Origin: Phenylobacterium sp. CCH9-H3
GTDB taxonomy: Bacteria; Pseudomonadota; Alphaproteobacteria; Caulobacterales; Caulobacteraceae
Direction: 5' to 3'
NCBI RefSeq assembly: GCF_001557235.1
Contig: NZ_LSJI01000262.1
Span: forward strand, 1 to 20,062
Length of the DNA stretch: 20,062 bases
Shown here: one piece after another, positions 5,102 to 15,559 of the stretch
Position numbering within the stretch: the stretch's first letter is position 1
Layout: every line of letters starts with the position of its first letter
Position numbers and translations under genes: made by a program
Notes under the pieces: generated by a model
Database searches by the model: none
Seen by the model: only the letters and a program-made list of their open reading frames with translations
What the model was told of the DNA's origin: nothing

Positions 5102-6427
5102 TCATCCGCGGGGCCAGGCGTGGTGCAGATCGTCGATCACATAGTCATGGGCGTGCGCCTGCCGCGCCCCGGCCAGGTGCGGGTGGTCCGGCGGAAGCTC
5201 CGCGTGATCGTGCACAAGGGCCTGCGGGTCGCGTCGCGGCCAGGTCACGAGCGCGGCCAGGACGCCCAGGGCGGCCAGCCCCGCCAGCGCGATCATCGTC
5301 CATCCCATACCCGCCCGCGCGCCCAGCTGGCCCGCGACCAGGTAGGTCACGAGCCAGCAGGCGTGCGAGAGCGCGAACTGCGCGGCGAAGAGGGCGCTGC
5401 GGTCCTCAGGGTTCGCTGAGCGGCGCAGCAGCCGGCCGGACGGCGTCAGCACGGCTGAATAGCCGATCCCCAGGACCGCCCAGCCCGCGAGCAGGGCCGC
5501 CCAGGGATCGAAAGCGGCGGAGAACGCCTGCGCCGCCATGGCCAGCAGCCCGGTCACTAGCAGCGCGGCCGCGCCGAGCATGACCGGGCGGTCCTCCACC
5601 CGGTCCAGCACGCGGGGCAGCATCAGCGCGGCCGCCATCGAGCCGCCGCCAAACGCCGCCAGCGCCAGCGCCACGTCGTCGGCGCCGCGGCCGAGCACGG
5701 TGCGGACGTACACCACCGTGTTGACGATCACCATCGCGCCGGCCGCGGCCGCGGCGAGGTTCAGCGCCAGCAGGCCCCGCAGGCGCGGGGTCTTCAGGTA
5801 GATGCGGGTCCCGCGGGTGGTGCGGGCATAGATCCCGCCGGTCCGCGGCGCGGGCTTGGGCTGCGGGACCGCGACGGACACCACCAGCGCCGCCGAGGCG
5901 AGGAAGCCGACCACCGTCCCGCCGAACAGCCAGTGGAAGCTGATCAGGGTGAGCAGGGCGGCCGCAAGCGTGGGGCTGACGAGGCTCTCCAGGTCGTAGG
6001 CCAGCCGCGAGAGCGAGAGCGCGCGGGTGTAGTCCTTCTCGTCGGGCAGGATGTCGGGGATGGCCGCCTGGAAGGTGGGCGTGAAGGCGGCCGAGGCCGA
6101 CTGCAGCAGAAAGATCAGGACATAGATCTGCCAGATCTCAGTGACGAACGACAGCGCGAGCGCGATGGCCGCACGGACCATGTCCATGGCCACCAGGAAG
6201 GCGCGGCGCGGCAGCCGATCGACGAAGACGTTCACGATCGGACCCACGCCGATGTAGGCCACCATCTTGATCGCCAGCGCGCCGCCCAGGACCGCGCCGG
6301 CGTCGGCGCCGGCGATGTCATAGGCCAGCAGGCCGAGGGCGACCGTCGCCAGGCCGGTTCCCACCAGGGCGATGACCTGCGCGAGGAAAAGATGCCGGTA
6401 GGTCCGGTTGGAGAGAACGCCGAGCAT
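5102..6427 (-). CDS. MFS efflux transporter with His-rich C-terminus (NreB-like)
   Basis: A 441-residue inner-membrane protein with about 12 hydrophobic segments, the usual MFS length. The N-terminus (LSNRTYRHLFLAQVIALVG) and the blocks VGPIVNVFVDRLPRRAFLV (the MFS loop 2-3 motif), SASAAFTPTFQAAIPD and ALSLSRLAYDLESLVSP match the NreB-type nickel exporters as I recall them. NreB-type proteins use proton exchange to pump Ni2+ out of the cytoplasm and carry a His-rich C-terminal tail. Here the tail from about residue 405 has eight His in 37 residues (VHDHAELPPDHPH, QAHAHDYV, DLHH). The ATG has GAGG six bases upstream. It lies between an SRPBCC gene and hupE copy 1 on the same strand, which supports a role in Ni/Co handling. 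Specificity is inferred, not shown. Confidence 0.8.
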   Translation of the reverse strand: MLGVLSNRTYRHLFLAQVIALVGTGLATVALGLLAYDIAGADAGAVLGGALAIKMVAYIGVGPIVNVFVDRLPRRAFLVAMDMVRAAIALALSFVTEIWQIYVLIFLLQSASAAFTPTFQAAIPDILPDEKDYTRALSLSRLAYDLESLVSPTLAAALLTLISFHWLFGGTVVGFLASAALVVSVAVPQPKPAPRTGGIYARTTRGTRIYLKTPRLRGLLALNLAAAAAGAMVIVNTVVYVRTVLGRGADDVALALAAFGGGSMAAALMLPRVLDRVEDRPVMLGAAALLVTGLLAMAAQAFSAAFDPWAALLAGWAVLGIGYSAVLTPSGRLLRRSANPEDRSALFAAQFALSHACWLVTYLVAGQLGARAGMGWTMIALAGLAALGVLAALVTWPRRDPQALVHDHAELPPDHPHLAGARQAHAHDYVIDDLHHAWPRG

Positions 6428-6508
6428 GTCAGCCTCGAGAGTTAGGACGGATCGGTTCCACGGACGGTTCTCATCATCGGAGCCCGCCAGAGCTTGCTGC
6501 CTTGAGGC

Positions 6509-6958
6509 TCATCCGCCACGCCGCTGCCTTCGGCGCGCCTCCGCCTCGAGGTCGCGAAGCAGCGTTTCGACCACGGGCTTGAAGATCCTTCCAAGCAGCG
6601 CGGGCCGGAGGATCGTGACCAAGCCGGCGATGCTGACGACATGACGCACATGGGTCACCCCGCCGCGTGCGCTGATCTCGAACACGACCTCCAGGTCGAA
6701 GACCCAGGCCATGCCAAAGCGCCAACCTATCCGCCGCAGCGGGTCCCGCGTGGTCTCGCGCCCCGGGAAGCTCCAGGTCCGCTCTGGGCGCCCGGGCGTG
6801 CGGACGCGGACGCGATAGGCGAGTTCGCCAGGCTTGGCGCGATCCTCCACAAGGCTCGCCGCCCCGGTCCACTTGGGGAAGCGTGGGTAGTCCGTCAGCG
6901 TCCGCCAGACCGCGCCCGCCGGCGCGCGGATGTCGCTCTGGGCTTCGAACGCAAGCAT
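6509..6958 (-). CDS. SRPBCC (START-like) family protein
   Basis: A 149-residue soluble protein of the SRPBCC/polyketide-cyclase-like fold, which forms a hydrophobic ligand pocket. The family start is clear: FEAQSDIRAPAGAVWRTLTD followed by YPRFPKWTGAA, where Trp/Pro positions are typical. Alternating strands follow (YRVRVRTPGRPERTWSF; WVFDLEVVFEIS; VTHVRHVVSI), then a C-terminal amphipathic helix ending in Arg-rich residues. The ligand is unknown, and I see no catalytic motif. It sits between the anchor gene (42 bases upstream) and the MFS gene (81 bases downstream) on the same strand, so it is probably co-transcribed with the metal genes, although the family itself does not predict a metal role. 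The ATG at 6958 has only a weak ribosome binding site. Confidence 0.8.
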   Translation of the reverse strand: MLAFEAQSDIRAPAGAVWRTLTDYPRFPKWTGAASLVEDRAKPGELAYRVRVRTPGRPERTWSFPGRETTRDPLRRIGWRFGMAWVFDLEVVFEISARGGVTHVRHVVSIAGLVTILRPALLGRIFKPVVETLLRDLEAEARRRQRRGG

Positions 6959-7000
6959 TACCCGTACGCCAAGCCTGCGGGCTCACGGCGCGACCGCCGG

Positions 7001-7633
7001 TCACACCACACGCTTGATCTCCTTGTAGCTGCCTAAGGTCTCCAGCGTAATGGTCACGGTCTCACCCGTGCGGTTGCGCCAGAACCAGCCGTGGCTCCCG
7101 GCGAACGCGGCCACCAGGTCGCCCGACTCGCGTTGCGAGGAGCCCTTTCCATAGCCGTGGTAGTTGACCCCCGGGCGGTCGGCGTGGGTGTCGAAGTTGA
7201 TCTTGCCGCCGCTGCTCGACCAGACGAACCGCGCCCGCGCACCCTCCTCCATCACCAGCTTGATCTCGGCGGCGGCGTTCGGCTTCAGGGTGATCACGGT
7301 CCTGTCCGACCGCGCGCCCATCGCCGGCGTGGCCGGCGCCGCGGCGACGGCGGCAGCGGGAGGCGCCGCGGCCGGAACGGCCGGCGCAGCCGCCGTCGAC
7401 GCGGCTTCAGCCTGGGCTGCCACCTCCGCCTCTGCGGCCAGCTGGCGCTTGATCCGGCCCATGTCGGTCAGGCCGAGCACAGAGCCGACGCGGGTGGGAT
7501 CGACCCCATACTCGGCGGGCAGCACGACCGTGACCAGGAGGGCGCCGGCCACGCCGGCCGCCAGGACCGTGGACTTCAGCAGCTGGCCCGTGGTGGGCAG
7601 TTCGGACAGACGGGGCTTGTTGGCGTTGTGCAT
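7001..7633 (-). CDS. Membrane-anchored periplasmic partner of HupE (copy 2)
   Basis: A 210-residue protein paralogous to 3658-4308. The N-terminus (NKPRLSELPTTGQLLKST) is cytoplasmic, one membrane segment covers about residues 22-40, and VLPAEYGVDPTRVGSVLGL follows as in copy 1. Residues about 64-106 are an Ala/Pro-rich linker that copy 1 lacks. The C-terminal domain (about 108-210) has INFDTHAD (145-152), GVNYHGYGKG and GSHGWFWRNRTGETVTITL. The shared Phe-Asp-x-His and Gly-Trp-x-(Phe/Trp) features suggest a conserved binding site that sits in the periplasm. Its function is not established. It starts 13 bases after hupE copy 2 with GGGAGATC upstream of the ATG, so the two form an operon pair. 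Confidence 0.82.
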   Translation of the reverse strand: MHNANKPRLSELPTTGQLLKSTVLAAGVAGALLVTVVLPAEYGVDPTRVGSVLGLTDMGRIKRQLAAEAEVAAQAEAASTAAAPAVPAAAPPAAAVAAAPATPAMGARSDRTVITLKPNAAAEIKLVMEEGARARFVWSSSGGKINFDTHADRPGVNYHGYGKGSSQRESGDLVAAFAGSHGWFWRNRTGETVTITLETLGSYKEIKRVV

Positions 7634-7646
7634 GAAGGATCTCCCG

Positions 7647-8366
7647 TCAGACGACGAAGAAGCCGACGAGCTGGTAGCCCGTCAGGATGAAGCCGAGGCT
7701 CACGAGGACGACGTTGGCGAGGTAGGCGTGCTTCCAGAAGCCGTCCGTCCGTCGCCAGAAGCCCATGATGATGAGGATGGCGCCAAGCGCCAGGAGCTGG
7801 CCCAGCTCAACGCCGATGTTGAACCCAATGAGGTTCCAGACGAGGCCGTCGGGAGACAGCTGGAAGTCCTGCAACTTGGTCGCCAGTCCGAAGCCGTGGA
7901 ACAGGCCGAAGATCAGGGTCGCGGCCTTGGTGTTCGGCTGCACCCCGAACCAGCGCTGGAAGGCCCCAAGGTTGTCGAGCGCCTTGTAGACGACCGACAG
8001 GCCGATGATCGCATCGATCAGGTAGCTTGAGACGCTGACGCCCGTGAGCACCCCCAGCAACAGGGTGGTCGAGTGACCCACGGCGAACATGGTCACGTAG
8101 ATGCCGATGTCCTTCATCCGGTAGAGGAAGAAGATCACCCCGAACAGGAACAGCAAGTGGTCGTAGCCGGTGACCATGTGCTTGGCCCCCAGGTAGACGA
8201 ACGGCAGGAAGACCACGCCGGTCGTCTCCTGGATGTAGCCCTTGTCGCCCTCGGCGACCCCGTGGGCCAGGGCCTGGGAGAGGGCGCCGTCAATCAGCAG
8301 CAGGACCAGCATGAGGAGAAGAAGGATGGCTGATCGCCATCTGAGCAGAATACTCGCTTGAAGCAT
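7647..8366 (-). CDS. hupE: HupE/UreJ family metal transporter (copy 2)
   Basis: A 239-residue inner-membrane protein of the HupE/UreJ family (Ni/Co transport in studied members). A hydrophobic signal segment (ILLLLMLVLLLIDGALSQALA) leaves a mature N-terminus beginning HGVAEG. The signature AKHMVTGYDHLLFL spans residues 61-74 (His63, Asp69, His70). Further conserved blocks are AVGHSTTLLLG, LIDAIIGLSVVYKALDNLG, LFHGFGLATKLQ and FNIGVELGQLLALG. Copy 1 has nearly the same blocks in the same order, so the two are close paralogues. The start at 8366 follows a GAGG about eight bases upstream; longer in-frame starts would add a stretch without a signal peptide. It lies 80 bases downstream of czcA, with a strong hairpin between them, and is followed after 13 bases by its anchor gene. 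Confidence 0.87.
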   Translation of the reverse strand: MLQASILLRWRSAILLLLMLVLLLIDGALSQALAHGVAEGDKGYIQETTGVVFLPFVYLGAKHMVTGYDHLLFLFGVIFFLYRMKDIGIYVTMFAVGHSTTLLLGVLTGVSVSSYLIDAIIGLSVVYKALDNLGAFQRWFGVQPNTKAATLIFGLFHGFGLATKLQDFQLSPDGLVWNLIGFNIGVELGQLLALGAILIIMGFWRRTDGFWKHAYLANVVLVSLGFILTGYQLVGFFVV

Positions 8367-8395
8367 GGCGCGAACCTCGGTGAAGACGGAGGGGT

Positions 8396-8424
8396 GGGCG
8401 GCCGCTCCCGACAAGCGGCCGCCC
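8396..8424 (-). promoter_or_regulatory. Perfect 11-bp hairpin between czcA and hupE
   Basis: The arms are GGGCGGCCGCT (8396-8406) and AGCGGCCGCCC (8414-8424), with a 7-base loop. The stem is all G/C but for one A-T pair. No T-run follows on the minus strand, so it is more likely an mRNA-stabilising or processing stem, or a partial attenuator, between the czcCBA message and the hupE-anchor message. It occupies most of the central part of the 80-base gap. Confidence 0.6.
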
Positions 8425-8446
8425 GGACGGTGTGAAGGGGGGAAGG

Positions 8447-11647
<3,201 letters not shown>

Positions 11648-12910
11648 CTAGTGGTCGTGGCTCGCGCCGGACTTGTCGATGTCCGCGCGGATGAGGAAGG
11701 CGCCGTCGACCACATACTCGGTCCCCGGCTCAAGGCCGCCCAAGACCTCGGTCCATTCAGGGGTGCGGCGGCCGATCTCCAGCATCCGCACCTCGTAGGT
11801 GTTCCCGACCTTGGCGTAGACCACCTCGAAGTCGCGGAACGGCTGGATGGCCTTGGTCCGAACCGCCAGCGGCGCGGCGGTGGTTCCCACCGAGATCGTC
11901 CCCTTGACGCCCAGGCCCGGTCTCCACGCGCCGCCGCCTCCTGGCGGCAGGTGCGCGTATGCGATGAGGGTCTGGTTTGTCAGGTCGGCCGTGGGCAGAA
12001 TGGCCTCGATCCGCCCGACGATGCGATGTTCGCCGGCGAGGCTCGCAATCTCGACGGGCTGACCGACCTGCACCCGCTCGGCGTCCCGCGGATAGAGAAA
12101 GAACTGCGCGTGCAGCTTTGTCGGATCGGCGACGATGACGATCGGTTCGTTGCCGGTCATGCCGCCGGTCGTGATGTTCTTCTTCACGATCACGCCCCTG
12201 ATCGGCGCCGTTATGGCATAGGTCTGCAGGCTCTCGCTCGACTCCACCCGCGCCAGCACCTGGCCGCGAACCACGCGTTGTCCAAGCCCAGCGTTGAGGC
12301 TCACGATCCGGCCGGGATAACGGGCGATCACCTCGCTCTGCCCCTCCGGCGCGATCTCGACGCGCCCGTTGACTGAGAGCGCCTCGCCGAGCACGGCTGA
12401 TCCGGCTTTCTCCGTCGTGACGCCGCCGGCGCGGGCCGCGTCGGCGGTGATCGTCGTGCGGCCCTCGTACGAAGCATAGGCCCACTTGTGTGGCTTTCCT
12501 TCATACGTGGCGACAACGGTAACGTCGAAGGAATGCGGCTCATGCACGATGGCGGGGCTCGCAAGGTGGTCCGCTTCCGGCGCGAAGGTGAACCGGTCCA
12601 CCTTCGGCCCTAGCCGGGTGAGCGCCATCGAGGCCTGAACCAGCTTGGGGTCGAGGGGCTTGTCCTTGAGATATGGATAGAGCCGAAAGAGCGGCTCGGG
12701 CCCCTCTTCGTAGATCGTCACCTCGAGGGCGAAGTCGCCGTCGCGCAAGAGGCGGCCACGGTGAGGGCCGCGCTCATACTCAGCAGCGGCCGCTTCGGTT
12801 TTTTCCCCTTCAGGAGCCTTGGGGGCTCCCTGGCCGCAGGCGGAAAGCGCCGTGACGAGGGCAAGGGCGAGTGTAAGGCGGGCTGGCCGCCGGATGAAGT
12901 AGGCGCGCAT
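11648..12910 (-). CDS. czcB: Periplasmic adaptor of the efflux pump, CzcB type
   Basis: A 420-residue membrane-fusion (HlyD-family) lipoprotein that links the RND pump to the outer-membrane channel. The signal ends in lipobox ALSAC (Cys25). Residues about 45-150 form the extra N-terminal domain seen in many CzcB proteins (YERGPHRGRLLRDGDF; FTFAPEADHLASPAIVHEPH), rich in His that may contact metal. The lipoyl/hairpin core follows: NGRVEIAPEGQSEVIARYPG (181-200), VRGQVLARVESSESLQ (214-229), ITAPIRGVIVKKNITTGG (233-250). Then come the beta-barrel and membrane-proximal regions with GLGVKGTISVGT, and a short His-ending tail (SGASHDH) like that of other metal adaptors. The ATG overlaps the czcC stop by one base (TGATG), so translation is coupled. 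Confidence 0.92.
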   Translation of the reverse strand: MRAYFIRRPARLTLALALVTALSACGQGAPKAPEGEKTEAAAAEYERGPHRGRLLRDGDFALEVTIYEEGPEPLFRLYPYLKDKPLDPKLVQASMALTRLGPKVDRFTFAPEADHLASPAIVHEPHSFDVTVVATYEGKPHKWAYASYEGRTTITADAARAGGVTTEKAGSAVLGEALSVNGRVEIAPEGQSEVIARYPGRIVSLNAGLGQRVVRGQVLARVESSESLQTYAITAPIRGVIVKKNITTGGMTGNEPIVIVADPTKLHAQFFLYPRDAERVQVGQPVEIASLAGEHRIVGRIEAILPTADLTNQTLIAYAHLPPGGGGAWRPGLGVKGTISVGTTAAPLAVRTKAIQPFRDFEVVYAKVGNTYEVRMLEIGRRTPEWTEVLGGLEPGTEYVVDGAFLIRADIDKSGASHDH

Positions 12911-14214
12911 CAGCGACGCTCCGCGTTGAGGTTGGAAGACGCAAGCGCCGAGTAGCGGCCTGTGAGCCGATCGAGCGCCGCTTGGTCGAGGTGGAATTGC
13001 CGCAGGACGGCCACGCGGCGGGCCCGCGCGTCGGCCAGTCCGCGTTCGGCCTCGGCTACGTTGGCGTACTGGAAACCCCCGCGGTTGTAGCCGTCCCGGA
13101 CCTGCTCCACCGCTTGGATGGCTTTGGGGATGACCTCCGCGCGTAGGCGCTCGGCTTCCAACGCCGAAGAGCCCAGGCGCGCTGTCAATCTGGAGATTTC
13201 ACGCTCGCGAACGATGCGATCCGCGGTGATGTCGACTTCCGTGGCATTGCGTTCGGCCAGGGCGCGCTCGACGGCCGCCTTGTTCGTATCGTACCGCCGC
13301 AAGGGAATCGTGCCCCCGACTACGAACGCCACGTTGCTGCCGTTGCCCAGGTAGCGGACCCCAGCCCGCAAGGTCGGGTCGGTCATCGTGCGTGAGCGCT
13401 CGATCCCAACGTTGGCGATTGCGACGTCGCGCTCGGCCTCCAGCAGGGCGAGGTCGACCCGGGCCGCCGCGCCGGCCCCCTTGGGCGGAGTCACCGCGAA
13501 AAACCCTTCGAGTTCCAAGGCGAAATCCGACGAACCGCCCCAGAAGCGGGCCAGGACCGCCCGCGCATTTTCAGCGCCCGTCCGCGCCTGGTCCCGCTCG
13601 ATCTCGGCTTGCGCGGTGATCGCTTCGGCCCGTGACCTCGCGAACAAGGGATCGCGCGCCGCGCGTACGCGCCGGTCGACGTCCCTCTGGGCGCTCTCGG
13701 CTGCGATGAAGCGCGCCTCGGCGATGAGCAGTTCCGCTTCCGCGGCGAGGGCTTCGGCGTAGGCGGTTTGGACATCGCGCAGGAGGTCGAGGCGGCGGAC
13801 CTCGCGCCTGCGCCGAACCACCTCGGCGCTGGCGCGGGCGGCATCCACGCGGGCCTCGCGTTTGCCGCCTCGTTCGAAGGTCTGCTGATAACTCAGCGTC
13901 GTTTCGGTGCGATCGAGCAGCGAGTAGGCGCCTGTGCCGGCGAAGTTCTCAAGCTCAACGCCGAGCGAGGGATTCGGCCTCACACCGGCCTGGCGGATGT
14001 TCGCCTCAGCCGCACTTTGGCGGGAGTCCCAGGCGGCAAGAGCGGGGTCCGACGCGCTGGCTCTCGCCAGCGCCTCGGACAGGTCGAGTGTAGCCGGCTT
14101 TGACGGCAATGATGGGGTCTGCGCCCAGGCGGCCTCGGCGCCCGCTAGGGCGAGGACCAAGCTGGCCACCACGGCCAGCCGCGACCGCGCGCGTACGCGT
14201 TTAGGATATGGCAT
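12910..14214 (-). CDS. czcC: Outer-membrane efflux channel, CzcC type (TolC family)
   Basis: A 434-residue outer-membrane protein of the TolC/OEP family, forming the trimeric exit duct of the CzcCBA pump. Residues 1-31 are a signal peptide (basic PKRVRARSR, then VVASLVLALAGAEAAWA before QTP). Two OEP repeats are visible. The first opens with LDLSEALARASASDPALAAW, ANIRQAGVRPNPSLGVELEN and a long Ala/Arg/Glu-rich coiled-coil segment. The second repeats the pattern with VAIANVGIERSRTMTDPTLR and VEQVRDGYNRGGFQYANV, and ends LDQAALDRLTGRYSALAS. It lies 50 bases after the small His-rich protein gene and overlaps czcB by one base. The ATG at 14214 is preceded by GAGAG. Gene order C-B-A is the classical one. 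Confidence 0.9.
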   Translation of the reverse strand: MPYPKRVRARSRLAVVASLVLALAGAEAAWAQTPSLPSKPATLDLSEALARASASDPALAAWDSRQSAAEANIRQAGVRPNPSLGVELENFAGTGAYSLLDRTETTLSYQQTFERGGKREARVDAARASAEVVRRRREVRRLDLLRDVQTAYAEALAAEAELLIAEARFIAAESAQRDVDRRVRAARDPLFARSRAEAITAQAEIERDQARTGAENARAVLARFWGGSSDFALELEGFFAVTPPKGAGAAARVDLALLEAERDVAIANVGIERSRTMTDPTLRAGVRYLGNGSNVAFVVGGTIPLRRYDTNKAAVERALAERNATEVDITADRIVREREISRLTARLGSSALEAERLRAEVIPKAIQAVEQVRDGYNRGGFQYANVAEAERGLADARARRVAVLRQFHLDQAALDRLTGRYSALASSNLNAERR

Positions 14215-14264
14215 ATTGCTCTCATGCGGAAAGGATCAGGCGCGCGGCCTGATCGCCGCGCGAG

Positions 14265-14678
14265 CTAGGCGTGCAGTGCGGCTAAATCTCTGGGAGGTCG
14301 CTCGACACTGTACACAATGGACGACGGCCGTTCGCAATTGAACACCAACTGGATCCTGGCGGCGCGCGCGGCAGGCAAGAACTCTGCTCGGGTGGACATC
14401 AGCGGCGCGATCTGGGGACCATCTGGATGATGATGGTGGGTACTCCCAGTCCCATGCGACCCGGCCCCCTCGCTCGCGCCAACATCGGCGGGCTCGTCCA
14501 CCGCTTCATGTGCGTGATCCTGCGAGCTGGTCACGACCAGGCCATCATGAGCCACGCCGAGCCCATGCTGAACGCCGTTAATGACGGAGGCGACGAACTG
14601 CGCCGATACGACAGCGCTCAGCGCTAGAAGGAGCGCAACAAGCGTGTTTCGCACTGAGATTGCGCGCAGGCTCGACAC
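14265..14678 (-). CDS. Small His-rich exported or membrane-anchored protein upstream of czcCBA
   Basis: A 137-residue protein with no firmly recognised family. An N-terminal hydrophobic segment (VRNTLVALLLALSAVVSAQ, residues 9-27) is either a signal peptide or an anchor. The following region is rich in His: His38, His44, DHAH (54-57), and STHHHHPDG (79-87), suggesting periplasmic metal binding. The tail holds VFNCERPSS and ends VERPPRDLAALHA. Position directly ahead of czcC resembles small czcI/cnrX-like accessory genes in other efflux operons; equivalence is inference. The start is taken as GTG 14678, because GGGAG lies six bases upstream; longer TTG/GTG starts at 14720 and 14714 lack one. 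It lies 116 bases after dsbA, beyond a likely terminator, so it probably begins the efflux transcript. Confidence 0.7.
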   Translation of the reverse strand: MSSLRAISVRNTLVALLLALSAVVSAQFVASVINGVQHGLGVAHDGLVVTSSQDHAHEAVDEPADVGASEGAGSHGTGSTHHHHPDGPQIAPLMSTRAEFLPAARAARIQLVFNCERPSSIVYSVERPPRDLAALHA

Positions 14679-14778
14679 AATTTTCTCCCGACGAATCTTG
14701 ACTATCCACCTCACAATCAAACCGCAAGGTCCGTCACGACGCAGGGGGCCTTTCTGCAGGAGCCATAGGACTCACCTC

Positions 14779-14807
14779 AAAAAATAACGCCCGCTCATCG
14801 CGCGGCG
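14779..14807 (-). terminator. Likely intrinsic terminator of the dsbBA operon
   Basis: On the minus strand CGCCGC (14807-14802) can pair with GCGGGCG (14794-14788) with one bulged G. The stem is followed at once by TTATTTTTT (14787-14779). The left arm overlaps the last codons of the dsbA-like gene and the stop lies in the loop. A T-tract is rare in this GC-rich window, which strengthens the call. It would separate dsbBA from the efflux operon. Confidence 0.6.
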
Positions 14808-15559
14808 GCGATCTCGCCCCGCACCAGGTTCTGGAACTGGGCTACGCCGAACTCTTGCAGCGGCTTGCCATTGACGAAGAACGTGGGCGTCTGTGAGACG
14901 CCCACCGTCTTCAGATCCTGGATGTCCTGGTTGAGCACCGCGGTAATCCTGGCCCCCAGGCTGGCTTGCCTAGCTTTCTTCAGGTCAAGACCGGCATCGC
15001 CGGCTATCGTCCAAGCCCTCTCGAGGTCCATACTGCCGTGTGCGGCCCACTCAGGTTGTCGCTCCAAAAGCGCCTCGAGCACCGGGATGAACCTGTTCTG
15101 GAGTCGGGCCGTCTCCAGTATGCGCACCGCCTCGTCCGAGCCCTGATGGAGGGGTGCGTAGCGCAGGACCAAGCGAACATTCCCGGGATACTGCTCCATC
15201 GTCTGCTTCACGATGGGGTAGAAGGCGCGGCATGCCTCGCAGGCCGGATCAAAGAATTCGACGATGGTCACCTTCGCGGCGACGGGCCCGATCGACGGCG
15301 AGTGTGTTCTCACTAGGGCGTTGTCCGTTGGGACCGCCCTTGGCGGGTTGGGTGCGCCGGCCGCTTCCGCTGCTGAGGCATTTCCGGGTGTTCGCGTTTG
15401 CGCCGTGTCAAACGGGGTAAGCGGTGCTGGCGCGCCCCGTCCCTGCACGACCGAGGCGGGGGCGCCCGTACTACGGTTACCGTTGTAGATGTAGGCCGCT
15501 GCTGCGAAGCCGAGCAAGGCGAGGCCGGCGATCACGAGAACAATGTTGCGACGTTTCAT
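14795..15559 (-). CDS. DsbA-like thiol oxidoreductase with a long linker
   Basis: A 254-residue periplasmic thioredoxin-fold protein. One N-terminal membrane segment or uncleaved signal (VLVIAGLALLGFAAAAYIY, 7-25) is followed by an Ala/Pro/Thr-rich linker to about residue 90. The DsbA/thioredoxin domain has VTIVEFFDPACEACRAF, with active-site Cys107-Glu-Ala-Cys110, the helical insert (AVRILETARLQNRFIPVLEALL), and cis-Pro225 in VSQTPTFFVNGKPL. CEAC differs from the classical CPHC of DsbA, so its redox potential may differ. Paired with DsbB it probably oxidises exported proteins; alternatively it is a DsbA relative dedicated to a few substrates. The ATG overlaps the dsbB stop (ATGA), so the two are coupled. 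Its 3' end runs into a terminator. Confidence 0.85.
   Translation of the reverse strand: MKRRNIVLVIAGLALLGFAAAAYIYNGNRSTGAPASVVQGRGAPAPLTPFDTAQTRTPGNASAAEAAGAPNPPRAVPTDNALVRTHSPSIGPVAAKVTIVEFFDPACEACRAFYPIVKQTMEQYPGNVRLVLRYAPLHQGSDEAVRILETARLQNRFIPVLEALLERQPEWAAHGSMDLERAWTIAGDAGLDLKKARQASLGARITAVLNQDIQDLKTVGVSQTPTFFVNGKPLQEFGVAQFQNLVRGEIAAAR

Noticed and set aside
4341..5144. Plus-strand frame of 267 codons opposite hupE copy 1
   Set aside because: Its Gln/Asp/His-rich product is the complement of the conserved hydrophobic HupE frame.
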